Part shown: in pieces, positions 13,180 to 25,449 of the stretch
Layout of the letters: every line of letters starts with the position of its first letter
How positions within the stretch are numbered: the first letter of the stretch is position 1
Assembly: GCA_914767715.1 (NCBI GenBank)
Contig: OU612075.1
Location: 1,304,001-1,368,000, forward strand
DNA from: Membranipora membranacea
Taxonomy: Eukaryota > Bryozoa > Gymnolaemata > Cheilostomatida > Membraniporidae
DNA: 64,000 bases
Direction of reading: 5' to 3'
The notes under the pieces: model-generated
The model's input: the letters and a program-made list of their open reading frames with translations, nothing else
What the model was told of the DNA's origin: nothing
The model's database searches: none
Program-made: the position numbers and the translations under genes

Positions 13180-16100
13180 TCATGGAGCTTGAGCAGCCGG
13201 TGTAGCTGGGGCAGCCGGAGTAGCTGTAGCAGCCGGAGTAGCTAGAGCAGCCGGAGTAGCTGGAGCAGCCAGAGTAGCAGGAGTAGCTGGAGCAGCTGGA
13301 GTAGCTGGCACTCTCCTCCTCTTCAGAATATTCCATCTGATATAAGTGTAAGTTCTAGATTGGGGATTATTCATGTCTTCGTCGGCCATACGATCTGTAA
13401 TGTGACAATAGCAGTAGCTAACTATGATATTTTAGTCCGGCTCCATTTTATTAAAATTAGAGTGAGTTAATCCATATAACCTATATCAAATGTAATATTA
13501 ATTAATCACTGCACTCAAAAAGTCAAAAGTGTACATGTAGAGGGGGTAGGCTAGTTCTTGATGCAAAAAAATTGATCCAGATCTTGAAAAAGTTCTACTT
13601 GAAATAATGAGCCACGAAACCTTTGAATAAATTTTGTTAGATTACCGGACATAAGGTCTGATATCTAACCACAGCAAGCAGCTATTCATCTGGACCCTGA
13701 CTATCATCGGTACCTAAATATTTCAATGATAGGACAGCAGTACACTACTCACCTGGTAACCATTCTAAAGTAGTATCAGTATTACCATCAGGATATCTGG
13801 GATCTGTCAGAGATTGTGGATGTTCTCCAGCCTTTCTCATATTAACTCCAGGTCTGAGGTATAACTTTCTCATATCAGTCAGCGTCGATACAGTCTTTGG
13901 CATCTGAGGTACATTTTCAGTAACTGCTTCTCTTATCTGTGTAATATAGAGTGTGATGTATTCATTAGTTTTTGTGGGCTCAATTCAATTTACGGAATTG
14001 AGGAAAAATTATAAAAGACTGAAGTGATCGACTTTTACTGACCAAACAGGTCTTACGAAGTGATCAGTCCAGTCTATAATCAGAGAAGGGAGTGAAGAAT
14101 ACATGATGGACAGACTTCTAGAGACAACAGTAGATAAAATAGATATTGTTTTTATTTCTGAGTGTGAAGGTATTTTATTGTGTCTCTCAGCATGAGTCAG
14201 AGAGCAAGGAGGATTGTGGGCAGTAACAGGTAACAGTACAAAATTAATAGTATGAGTTATCCTCTTATGAAAGTGAGTACACAACTCCAGAATGATCCTA
14301 CAAAACTACAATATATTCAACAGGTATAGCAAAGGAACTGACAGACAACCTGTAATATTTATGTAGATTTAGGCATTCCTCATGTTCTATTTGTATGTAG
14401 CCTTGTCAAGATGCCACAAAAGATGGCCGCGTGACAAGGCTATTATACATTTGTTTCGTTATTACAAATAAGGTCAGTTTGAATTTAAAGGCCAGTCTGT
14501 CTGAAACAAATTTATACATATCAAATCCGACTCCAAGCTAACGATCTAAGTAAAAGCACACTAGACATTAGTATTTTATTACACTTGCCACTCTGCCAAC
14601 CTTAATATAAATTATCAGTATTTTAAATGACATGCAATTATTGTGCACCTAATATAATAATATGCTTACCATTTCGGCCAAGGTGGCGACATCATATTTT
14701 CCAGCAAACTTGTAGAATGTTACGACAAGAGCTCTGATGAAAGGTGATCCTGTAGCAGCTGATCTCAGGGAAGCAAAAGCTGGAAAAAAGAGGACTGAGA
14801 TAAATGGCAAGCTATTGTTATGGAAGCTTTTGTTTGTAACTTAAAGTCTGACACTATCTCTTGTGGATTGTCTTAAACTAAAAAACATATAGGATGAGCG
14901 AGACCAAAAAGATTATTCAAGATTGTTAATTTCATTATCAGCGCCTTACAAGTCTCAAGTTTTCAGCTAGAGTGCTATGTTGCTACTAATAGGCTTATCA
15001 AAGATTCAGACTTAAATCAGCTATGGTTGGTCAGTCGCTCTAAAACAAGTCATTCGTAGGATATTTTACGTAAATCGCTCGGAATGTTACAGGTCACAGT
15101 TTTTTTTACACTTACTATCAAAGCTAGATTGCATGATGAGTAAATCGGCTATGGATATCTTTTTGTTGAGACTGTCTAACTGGAATAACTCATCTGTGAC
15201 CTCACTTCCTCTCCGGCGCACTTCTACTATTCTAGGTTCTAATGTTGTGATTGGTTGAGGTGCTGCTGCATTCTCTGGACTCGGCAGAGATTGATTTGCG
15301 GAATCTAACAGCATCTCTCTGCGCCCTGAAATGACAAACAAATAAAATATTATAACATCCCTACACAAGTAAATATACTATAACTTAATACTTATTACAA
15401 TTCACAACACAGAAGAAAGTGTGAAGGGACAGGAGTCGTCTGTTCAATCTGAGTGGCTTGATACTGAATTGTTGGGTTATGTGCAGCGAAATTTCCTGGA
15501 AAAGATATCTAAATCATGTACCCACCTCCAGCACAGGCTTGTATTATAATGAGCTTTGGTTTTCCCTGCATGGCTGGGAAGTTACGAGGTGACAACAGGT
15601 TGTATATGTCTGTCAGTTTTACAAGTTTACCATCAACACCTGCTACACAGTTCTCAGCACCATGACTTGTGATCACCAGTACGAACACTCCAAGGTTCTT
15701 ATAAACAGATTCTCCTGTTTCATCCACTAGCTGGGTTTCCTTGTGGATAGCTTCTACAATCCCCTGTAATGATTTTTATAGACTAAGACATTATGTTCAG
15801 CATAACGCTAATATCCAAAAGTAATATGGTGTCTGTAAGCTCTCAGAGTACAAAATCAGCTTCATTTGACTTTTAAATTAGTCTGCGTCCCCCCAGACTC
15901 TTGACCCTGTGCGCCCCCTCACTCATATAATATAAGGGATTACACATTTTAGCCATTTTTAGTATGTGAAGATCAGTAATGAGAAACTCTGTTAACTTTT
16001 GAGAGTAGATCTACCCTTTTTCCAATTCTAATTTCTACACTTCTGATTTTCTCATAAAGCATATTTTGAACTCATGCCTACGTTTTTGTAATCACTATAC

Positions 16101-19100
16101 TAATTCAGTACCTTTACACAATCATGCTTCATGCTTATTTGGCTCATGCGCTCCTCCCGGACCCTCCCCACGCACTATGGGCCTGCGGCCGTCAATAACC
16201 ACCAAGCTATCTTGATCCCCGTAAAATCAACTTTATTTTCAACAGAGATATTTGGCAACTTTGACACTTTATCAACAATGCTTTGTACTATGCTACAAAT
16301 GAGTTGCATTTTGCCATCGATATGATTGAATTGATATTTACCTTTGCTGTGTAGTTCTGATGACCACCTGCAACAACAAACCCGAGCTTCACCATAAGAG
16401 CTCTCATATTTCTGTAGTCATGTTCTGAACCATTCCTGTATGAGCCGTCAGGTAGCTTGTACTCATTAGATATTAGGAGTGCTCTCCCTCGTGTCTCAGT
16501 CATTGTATACTGGAAGAAAAGGGCAACTATATAAGTATCAACAATATCAGTATTATAGTTATATCTGACATCATATTATTGGGGCTGTGATATGTCAGCT
16601 GTAGTCATCAATTTCATCTACATCATTTTTATGATGATAAAGTAAAACAAATTAACAGAAGATAGTGTAACTCATGGAAAGGAATGTCTGCATGTAATTT
16701 ACCGCATTTGAGAGGATCAAAATTAACTTCCTAAGTTGAAAAAAATTATAATTATAATGTTTTCATAAGAAAAAGACATAAAGATATACAGCTGGAGTCA
16801 GTGTAACCTGATTGGCTGAGAGTCCGACAGTATTTATCTGAGGGTCCTGAATTATAAAAGCTGGTTTCTCTCTCATATCCTTCATTATCTCCTCAATCAT
16901 TGCTCTGTCTACGGCTGCAGCTTCTAGAAGAGAGAAAAAAAACAGATCACTTAGCGATCTGTTTAGTCTGATAGAGAAAATTAAGTGAATAACAAGGTTC
17001 TCCATTCCCAGAATATCTAACACCTCACATGTCACCTGACACCATCATCACAAAGACTGTTTAAAAGCTTTAACCTACCATTAGGTACTTCTGGTACAGC
17101 TGGAAGACGGATCAGGTAGTCTTTGATTTGACTCTTCTCTGCAGCTGTCAACTCAAAACCTGTCAAATGGGAGGAATTTATAATCATACAATGGCTCAGA
17201 GCATGACATGTATACAGTAGATCCGGTAATTTGTCAATAATTCAATACTATTCATAAAGGCTACTCACACGGATATCTGAGTGGTGAGGGCACTGTGGGA
17301 GGTCCTCCCTCAGAGCTGTCGTTACCACATGGTACTGGATCGATTCCTGTGAAGTTATCCAACCGCTGGCTGAAAGGCTGGTCTGTCTCAGGATCCTCTG
17401 GTGGTCTGTACCAGTCAGGATCTCTCACCACGTAAGGTTCTAACTCTTCAGAGCGGAGGCAGTGAGCGCAGTAGAATGTACACACAGGATGAGCAGCTAC
17501 CCACACCGATTTCAATTTGTTGAGAATCGTTTCTAATACTTCAAAGACTCTCTTCCAGGCTGCATCAAGCTGTTCTACTGGTGTGTCAGTGTAGAGTAAG
17601 ATCTCATGCCTGATGTGATTGTGAAGGAGAGTTGTTACGTTCTGACCATGAGTAACAGATGATCCATTCTTTGCAACTTTGATCTGATAACGATGATCAG
17701 TGAAAAGGTTCAAAAAGGAAACTACAAGCAGGTGGTAGACGTAAGATGGTGGAGGTAAACTGTCAAACCTCACAGCCATTTTTATTCTCAAAAGACCGGC
17801 AGAAGGAGAACGGAGCACGATGAGATCTGGTGAGAGGTAGGGGATGATGTACTCCTTTCCATGATTTCTCTGGATGGGTCCACAAAGAAGATAGAAAGTT
17901 TTCAGAAGACAGATGGCCCTGTCTTCAGGAAAAGACAGACTCTCAAATAGACCTGTAAGCAGACGCTCGTCAAGGACACCACAACCCTTGAAGGTATCAA
18001 CAAGCTCGCTGTACTTCTCGGCAGTAACTCTACGCCTATCAAAGTAGAAGGGCCTGAAAGTAGCCACTCTTTTGTCCCACATTTCACCACGACGGTGATC
18101 AAACAGCGTAAGTATCACCTTTGTGATTTCGGTGATATTGTGGAAGACAACATCGCTCAGCATACTTTCGTTCTCAAACCACATCAACCTGCCTTCATTA
18201 TGCATATATCTGATTACAATCAGAGGGCCTTGTGTGGGAAAAGATTTCAATATATCCTCAACTCGAATGAAGGGCTCAAGCTGGTCATCGATAAAACGTG
18301 CTATTTTCTCCCAAATAAAGGGAATTTTGATCGAGTGCCTGTTACATCTCAGAATCAATGCGTCGAGTAGAGAAAGGATATTGTCCACCTCATCCAAATT
18401 TTTGCCAAATTCAAATATGTCCTGCAGACTGAATATCTTCACACCTCTTGCTGAGAAGTGATCAATCGTTGTTATCATCTTTCTATCCTGTAACTTTTCC
18501 TTCCTTTGTTTTTCCTGCAGGATGACTGCCTCTTCTGCAAGCATCTCATTCCGAAGTTTCTCAACAGCATCAAGCAGCTCAGCTCTCCTTTCATCAAAGA
18601 GTTCAGGAGACAGTTTGTCTTTATGAGTTAGGACGAGAAATGGAGGACCCAACTTGGGACAGGGCAGGTACAAATGAGCGAGATGTTCAACACACAGCTG
18701 TTTAGTGGCCTCTTCAATGTTCTCTGACCTGACTAGCTGATCAAACTGCTCCATGTTTATAACCACAATCGGGATATAATTTGGCCTAATAAGCATCTGG
18801 TATGATATGCGATAAACTTGGTCACCACCAAAGTCAAACATTCTCAGCATATTCTCACCCATGGATACCTCATTGACTTCAAACACTCTTGTAGTCTCAT
18901 CGTCCTCAGCAGACTCATCTCTATGTGTGAGCTCTCGTGTCCGACTCTTCAGACTTCTTATCAGACTAGTTTTTCCTGCCATTCTGTTCCCGATGACTGC
19001 TGCAGAAATGATCGGTCGCTTGACACCAGATTTCTCAGCTAGATCTGTGTAGTATTTCCTGATTGCAGCTAATCCTTGTCTACAGACTGCATATGGAGGT

Positions 19101-22100
19101 GATTTGAGACCATGAGAATTACTACAGTCCAGCTCTATCAGGTTTGGTAAGTCTATCACTGCTGGATGAAGCTTCTCTAGAGATCTTATGTAAGACAGAT
19201 CCAGATGTGTGAGAGACTTCAGTCTGGTCACAACAGCAGGCAGAGAACTGAAGTTGTTGCCCCAGAGATGTAACTTCTCTAGTCGGGTCAGACTATCCAG
19301 GCTATAAGAATAAGAATAGATGGAATGAAGGTGATGTCAAAAAAGCAATTAGAGATAAACCAATAATCTGTACAATAATGTAGGTGACACTAATGTGGGG
19401 ACTGACAGACTTACACATTTGATGTAAATACCCAATGCTAAAATGTCAGACATAACTACCTATCCATCGGCCATATTTTCTTTCTGCATTTAAACTTTTC
19501 TTGATGGTCTACCCTTCAAACTATCCACTAATATATTTCATACGCCATGAGACCTTTGATCAATATCTTTGTAGGGATATCGGGGTGTTTAATTACAAAA
19601 GGTTGCAAATATTTGGTTACTTTTTTGCAGACACAGACTGCCAAATCTGTAAAAACTATGTCAACTGGTGGTGATCGTTTTATATGTTGTAATTTAGAAT
19701 TAGAAGTTTTGATAATATTAAATTCCTTTAAAGATAGTTGGGTGATTTGTATCATAGCAGGATGCGCTTGAATTTCATCATAAGTAAATTTTAGGATAAA
19801 GCTAAAGTGACCTGTCTTAAAAATTAAGTTGAATAGGGTTGTGTTAGGAGTATTTTCCTCAGATTAACAGATGAGACCATGAATATGCAATTTATTATTT
19901 ATGTTATCATTGGAGCAAAGTGCACATTTTTGGCTGATGGCCAGGGAAATTAGGATAGAATCTAAATGCAAAGATATTATATATGCATCTTATGCTCAAC
20001 TACTTAATTGAACCAGAATTTAATTTAATTTAATATAATAACGACTATATCATTTATTATGATAAGTATTATTCAAAGACAAGCCAGCTTTGAATTTAGT
20101 TCACATACTACATAGGTATTAGGTCATGCCTAAAATGATTTTTTGAAAGAACAACTTTGCATTTTAAGTTCATAATAATCCAAAACAATCCTCCATTTGA
20201 ATCAATACACCTGGAACTTTTCTGTAAGAAAAATTCCCCATATCCTCCTACACTGAGCTTCAAGGCGTTTGATGAGGTATTTATATTTTAACATATATTT
20301 CATATTTCATTTGAATCGTTATAAAAATACAGAACTTCAAAGACCTATTTTTAAAATAATATAGGGCAATTCGTTGGTTATCCTAAAATATGAGAAAAAC
20401 GTGGTAAGCTAAAACTCCAGCAAAAATTGTATTCTGCTCCTTCAATGGTCAACATTAATTTTTGCAGGACTTTGATGTCATCTGATTATCAAGGGACATA
20501 ACGTCAACAAGCACAACAAGCTGAACTATAGGAAAGTTAACTATTGAAAAATAGGAATCAGAAGTGGTGTAAAGGTGAAGACTTCTAACTTGAATACAAC
20601 ACACCTCGCATGCAGTAAAAAGATCCCCTCTGCCTCTTCAATATTCTTTTACTTTACTCATATTTATTTTTGTTATCCCCTGTCTATACAACAGTTTAAA
20701 CACCCAAATCTCTCAGCATATTCAATGTTTGTGACAAAATAAACCATCAAACCAAAGAATTACCAGATCTTTGGCGGGCAAGGGTATGGAGAGCGGTTTG
20801 AGTACCATACCAAACTTTATTGTTGACTTCGCTATATATTTTGCATGTTGATGACTGGTTAATTGGTAAAAGAAATGCATCTATTAATTTACTGACTCCG
20901 CCCATGATAGCCTGTCAGTAATATTATGTAAAATCAAGATGTAAAATGTTCAAGTTTCCTGACACATCTTATATTATAATTTCAAACATCAAATTACATT
21001 AAAAAATTAGAAACTTCAATTTTACTCAATAAAATCATAATATGTTTGATTGATATTTGTATCAATCACAGGACCAGGTTGAGACTTCATTGGTCAACTT
21101 TTTTAGGACCAACAAATTTTCCTAATCTAATTTGAATGCCCCTGCAAACCGCTGACAGTGTAGTGAACAATTTGTATCCCTTTCTGTCTGATATGAACAT
21201 CATTATGATCAGAACTGGTCCTATAAGAGCCTCATGAGTCAAAAATTGAAGCTGATCAAATTTGAAGTTTTAAAATTGTTGATAATCTATTGCTCTGGAA
21301 CCCGCCTATTTGAAAATTCAATTAGTGGTTTTTTTAGCACAGACCAAGATGAAGCTGCACTGATTTTCTTGTCTCGAATAATTCAGCTAAAATAAACTGC
21401 TGTCAAATTGTACCAAATTGATACGTCCTTATGTTTTATGATAAATTAATACAAACAGAACTGACACTAGATGACAAGAGAGCTACTTTATTAGTCTAGT
21501 TCTGTTCCATCATCCCCCTCCCAAATTTTACATATATCTTAAGTATGCACAATTGGTGAGCACAAAAATAGGAATGTGGAATAAATAATTTTGGTCAAGC
21601 TGGTGAAAATTGAAGTTTTAAAGTTGTTGATATTTTGACTTTTCTGGAACGCAACTATTTTTTGTCACAGCTACTTTATTAGGCTAGTTATGATCCATCA
21701 TCTTCCCAAATTTTAGCTTTACCAGAATGCAAAATGGAATTTGTGATGACAGAAATAGAAATCGGGAATAAATAAATTTGGTGATGCTGATAGAATGTGA
21801 AGTTTTAAAATTGTGGATAATATATTCTTCTGGAACCCTCCTATCCTTTTATACAGCCTCGTGAGTCACTTTCAGATAATCATGGAGGGAAAAAGCATTG
21901 AAAAATGTCTGAAGCTCTTATCTATTGAGATACACACACCAGACTCACCTGTCATCTAATGATGATAGCTTACAGTTAGACAGATCCAGCACTCTGAGGG
22001 AGGTAAGACTGGGTATAACAGGAGGCAGACCACCCACTGAGAAGTTATTAACTATTATCCACAGCTCCTCCAGCTGATTAAGCTCAGACAGTCTGTCAAA

Positions 22101-23942
22101 TATGTACAAAATAATGTTATATGCAATCAATCAGTACAGGATACAAGATTTCAGATATTTCTCATAATGTATCATCAAATATCATATTATATTACACAGT
22201 TACTCCATCTAACTTAGTCTATCAAATATAATTAGCCAGTAATTGATTTATCTATGTCCCATTGCTATCATAATATACTAATCAAATAATTTGGACATAT
22301 TATGTCTAAATTATCTATATTTGATTATAAGAATATCATATATCATGTTATCTCTTTTACAGTTAGGTAATTTGAAAACAAGACTTTGTTGAAATGATAA
22401 ACCAGGAAGGCGTGTTATCGTGGATACCAGGCTGGGTTGAGGTGAGATCATTTGACAATTTGTTCCCAGTCGGGACAAGTTTAATATTTTGCACACAAAA
22501 CTGGTGCGCCAGTTTAGGTAAAGTTCATGTATTGCCAAATACCCAAAATATTGCATTCACAACTGATGAATGAATTAGAAATAATCATAACAATGATTAC
22601 AATTTCCATCTAATTCTACTCACCCTGTAAGTGATCCAATGGTCTCAATCAGATAGAGATGTGTAAGATGAGGAGCTATAGACCAGAACAGACTATCAGG
22701 GATCTCACTGTATTCTATATACATGTGAGTTATAGAGTGAGATCCTACTCTACTCTTTATCTCACTGATAGTCTGAGGTTTGGCAGTAACTGTGATCTCA
22801 CCAGCCTCACCTCTACGTCTGATATACAGTTCAACATATCCTACTCTCACACTCTCTATCTCTGCCTCTCCACTGTGTCTGTACCAGACTCTATATTCTA
22901 TAATATAATGGTATTAATCATATATTATCAGTGCTGTCGTCCTAATAAGGTCTTGTCAATGTGTAATCTGGTATTTATCAGATTATACTGATAATCATCT
23001 TGTCCCTTGTGATATGATTATGGGCTATTAGCATCTTATGATGTATGAGATCAAAACTCCTAACATTATATTAAGGTTTTTCTGTACAGCCTGACACTTC
23101 CTGGTATAAACAATTGCTGTGGCGATGGTTTACCAGGACGTTGGTAGGTTATAAAATAACTTATTGGCTTCTGTATAGAAATAACCAACATAAAAATAAA
23201 TTCTTGTTAATGTGTAATCTGGTATTTATCTGTTTATACTGATAATCATCTTGTCTCTCATCGTATGATATGATAATATGATTATGGGCTGATTAGCTAT
23301 TAGCTTATTATGATGTATGAGATCACAACACCGGACTAAATAAAAAACCGCTCTACTGTATAGCCTCACAATTCCTGGTATGACCAATTGTTGTGGTGAT
23401 GGTTTTATCAGGACTTTTAAAGGTAGTGGTTTTGAATAAATTATTGGCTTCTGTATAGAAATAACTAACAGACAATTTGAATGTCTGTTTTCTGTACTGA
23501 AAATATAATTGCGTGCAAATGACTAAATAATCTTGCGAGATGGGAGCATACCCTATTGATTTACAAGCTCAAGATTTGGAATCATCATATCTTGTCGAGA
23601 ACGAAATGGAAATTTTAATTTCATCTGTCTACTTAGCTCCAAAATGAGATCTGCCTTTGATTGCCCCAATCCTAGTGAGAGTCCCCTGAGTAAAGTACAG
23701 GGGGTCATAATAGTGAAGAGGTTTTTTTTGTCGTTATGAAGCTTGTATGAGCGGGGGGGGGGGGGACTAAGCTGGTATTAGCAAAAAATTTGTAGTTACT
23801 TACTCGGTTCCTCATCCCTGTCCTCAGCCTCACTCTCAATCTCACTCTTATTCTCATCCTCATCAACACCATCACTCTCACTCTTATTTTTTTTCTCACT
23901 TTTACTCTTCCTCTTGAAAAACCGTTTCACTGCACCGAGCAT
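13180..23942 (-). CDS. LRR-Roc-COR-caspase fusion protein (Roco-caspase), 12 exons, complete
   Basis: Exons, 5' to 3': 23942-23804, 22897-22624, 22092-21949, 19301-17269, 17159-17079, 16923-16790, 16509-16342, 15763-15526, 15325-15116, 14779-14670, 13936-13753, 13394-13180. All introns are GT-AG and the phases agree throughout, giving 3930 nt and about 1309 residues. Residues 1-47 are Lys/Glu/Ser-rich. LRRs span about 100-265. Roc follows with P-loop GNRMAGKT (290-297), DFGG (342-345) and THKD (411-414). COR runs from about 510 to 800. The caspase domain covers 936 to about 1210, with ITSHG (His 1025), QACAG (Cys 1068) and candidate S1-pocket arginines 960 and 1146. The tail is an Ala/Thr/Pro repeat. 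Roco proteins usually carry a kinase or death domain; a caspase output is unusual. The start is the first Met after a possible 5'UTR acceptor. Function as a GTP-regulated protease is inference. Confidence 0.88.
13194..13312 (-). repeat. 18-bp coding minisatellite (ATPAAP-type) in the last exon
   Basis: The last exon of the fusion gene ends in a degenerate 18-bp tandem repeat that codes six-residue units of the ATPAAP kind and stops at TGA 13182-13180. Related last exons elsewhere keep the YIRW sequence before the tail but have unrelated low-complexity tails. Confidence 0.8.
13753..16509 (-). other. Caspase (C14) domain exons 7-11 of the fusion gene
   Basis: Exon 7 opens with YTMTETRGRALLISNEY, the first strand of a caspase p20, and has YRNGSEHD where caspases place an S1 arginine. 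Exon 8 carries ITSHG and QACAG, the His/Cys dyad. Exon 9 (210 nt) is the p20-p10 linker, with candidate Asp sites EVTD and FQLD followed by SIADLLIMQSS, which starts p10. Exon 10 contains SLRSAATGSPFI, equivalent to the SWRNSKDGSWFI region of caspase-3, with the second S1 arginine. Exon 11 ends the fold at MPKTVSTLTDMRKLYLRPG. The usual QACRG arginine is alanine here. No CARD or DED precedes it; the LRR-Roc-COR occupies the prodomain position. Confidence 0.87.
17269..19301 (-). other. Large exon 4 encoding LRR end, Roc GTPase and COR domains
   Basis: This 2033-nt exon of the fusion gene opens in the middle of an LRR, joins the previous exon in phase and continues with two LRR-type turns. A short linker leads to the Roc GTPase, which keeps G1 (GNRMAGKT), a DETTR stretch near switch I, G3 (DFGGDQVY) and G4 (THKDKL). 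The COR region includes the hydrophobic RYMHNEGRLMWF element. Near its end is CTFYCAHCL (cysteines about 793, 797 and 800), resembling the Cys-rich element seen near the end of COR in other Roco proteins. The exon is one uninterrupted frame with no frameshift, which argues against a pseudogene. No second copy of this exon was found in the window. Confidence 0.88.
21481..21860. repeat. Tandem repeat of about 190 bp inside intron 3
   Basis: Two units starting AGCTACTTTATTAG (21481 and 21669) share a GAAGTTTTAAA...TTCTGGAAC core. A third partial unit lies at about 21180-21330. They sit in the 2647-nt intron 3, the longest of the fusion gene; the rest of that intron shows no gene. Confidence 0.65.
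22952..23470. repeat. Tandem duplication inside intron 1
   Basis: Two diverged direct copies, 22952-23190 and 23203-23470, lie in intron 1 of the fusion gene. Both start with a TAATCTGGTATTTATC stretch and end with GGCTTCTGTATAGAAATAAC. No coding content was seen. Confidence 0.7.
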
Positions 23943-25028
23943 CTTAGCTGAAAGCAGATAGTATATGTAATACAGTCTCCAGTGAGAGATAAAACGGGAC
24001 TTGGATTGCACGAGTCAGAGACAATGACTGATTAGCTAGAGTTTTATTCATTAGTCTGTATTTTGACTGGAGGGGGAGCAACTCCAAAAGCTGGCAGATG
24101 GACCACAATGTACCTATACCTCCCAATATATGCCAATTTATGGAGAACATCAGTCTGAACTAAGTTTTAAACTCACATATAGATTTTGTTCCATCCTTGA
24201 AATTGGAGAAGTAGGTGCAATTTTTCAATAACAAAACATACGCCATATTTCCTAATGGTAAGACAATATAATATGCAATCAATGCACAAATATTTCAAAC
24301 ACATGTATCAACAATTTGAAAAGTTCTTTGAAACATCTTTCTAATGCATTAAAATTTACTAGATCCTACACCAGTTTCCACTTACTAGCTAGAAATACTA
24401 AACTTAGAAACAAGAGTTAGAAAAGATGCTAGTGGATAATTTTATACAGTCTATCTGTCTACTGTCCAGACAACGATCTACAATGTACAGATAAATGGAA
24501 GAGTCTGTGCCACAATGTTTAGGACGGGAACACAAAAGGAGGGCTAGATTTATTCAAAAAAGCTCAATGCTGCAGAACCATTATCTTTGGTCATTCAACT
24601 TTTTAATACAAATAGGTGCCGGGCCTGAATCTCAAGCACTCTTCACTAACCTCTATCGTAGAGTAGAGATGAGAATACTGATAGAGATGTTCACCACTAG
24701 GATTGCTCTGTGCTGAGTATATCTGAAGTCACTATGTGTAGTGATTTATCAATGACGAGATCAGATCACAATGTCCTGTAAGTAATGCGGGTATAAAATC
24801 ATCAGATGTCTGAGGGGGAATATGGACCGAGCCTGATACTGGGTAAAATATTTAATCACAGTTTGAAATATTAATGCAATTTATTAATTAACTATTGATG
24901 CAACAGCATAGAGTTTGGTTTCAGTAATGAAAACAATCTGCCCCTAAGTCCAAAGTTCATCTTCTGTGAGATGTATCCATAAATGCTACATGAAGCATAC
25001 TAAATCTGAAAAATGGTTCTAGAACTAA
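23943..25028. other. Upstream region of the fusion gene
   Basis: A TTTCAG just before the start Met suggests a 5'UTR intron acceptor, so the true promoter probably lies further up in this stretch. No clear promoter element could be chosen by eye. Confidence 0.3.
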
Positions 25029-25449
25029 GGCTTGGTTCACATTGTCCCAGATGACACTAGGATGCCATCCCAGATGCTTATCCCAGATGTTCCCAGTCAC
25101 ATTAAAAAATTCATCCCAGATAGCCATCCCAGATAGCCATCCCAGATAGCCATCCCAGTCAATGTGAATCAGAAAATGACACAATCCCAAACTGTCTGGG
25201 TCCGTCTGGGATAGCATCGGGAAAGTTTGTAAGCGTCAAACTTTCCCGATGCTATCCCAGACGGACCCAGACAGTCTGGGATTGTGTCATTTTCTGGTTC
25301 ACATTGACTGGGATGGCTATCTGGGATGGCTATCTGGGATGGCTATCTGGGATGACTATCTGGGATGATTTATATAATGAGACTGGGACCATCTGGGATA
25401 AGCATCTGGGATGGCATCCTAGTGTCATCTGGGACAATGTGAACAAGCC
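25029..25449. mobile_element. Fold-back element of 421 bp with internal 13-bp repeats
   Basis: Two arms of about 200 bp meet at a tiny loop near 25231-25237 and end in GGCTTGGTTCACATTGTCCC and its complement. Each arm contains 13-bp tandem repeats (CATCCCAGATAGC), with more copies on the right arm. TA lies next to both outer ends, compatible with a TA target duplication. No coding capacity. Confidence 0.8.

Noticed and set aside
18095-18461. Plus-strand frames of 91 and 112 codons
   Set aside because: Antisense shadows of the Roc-COR exon.
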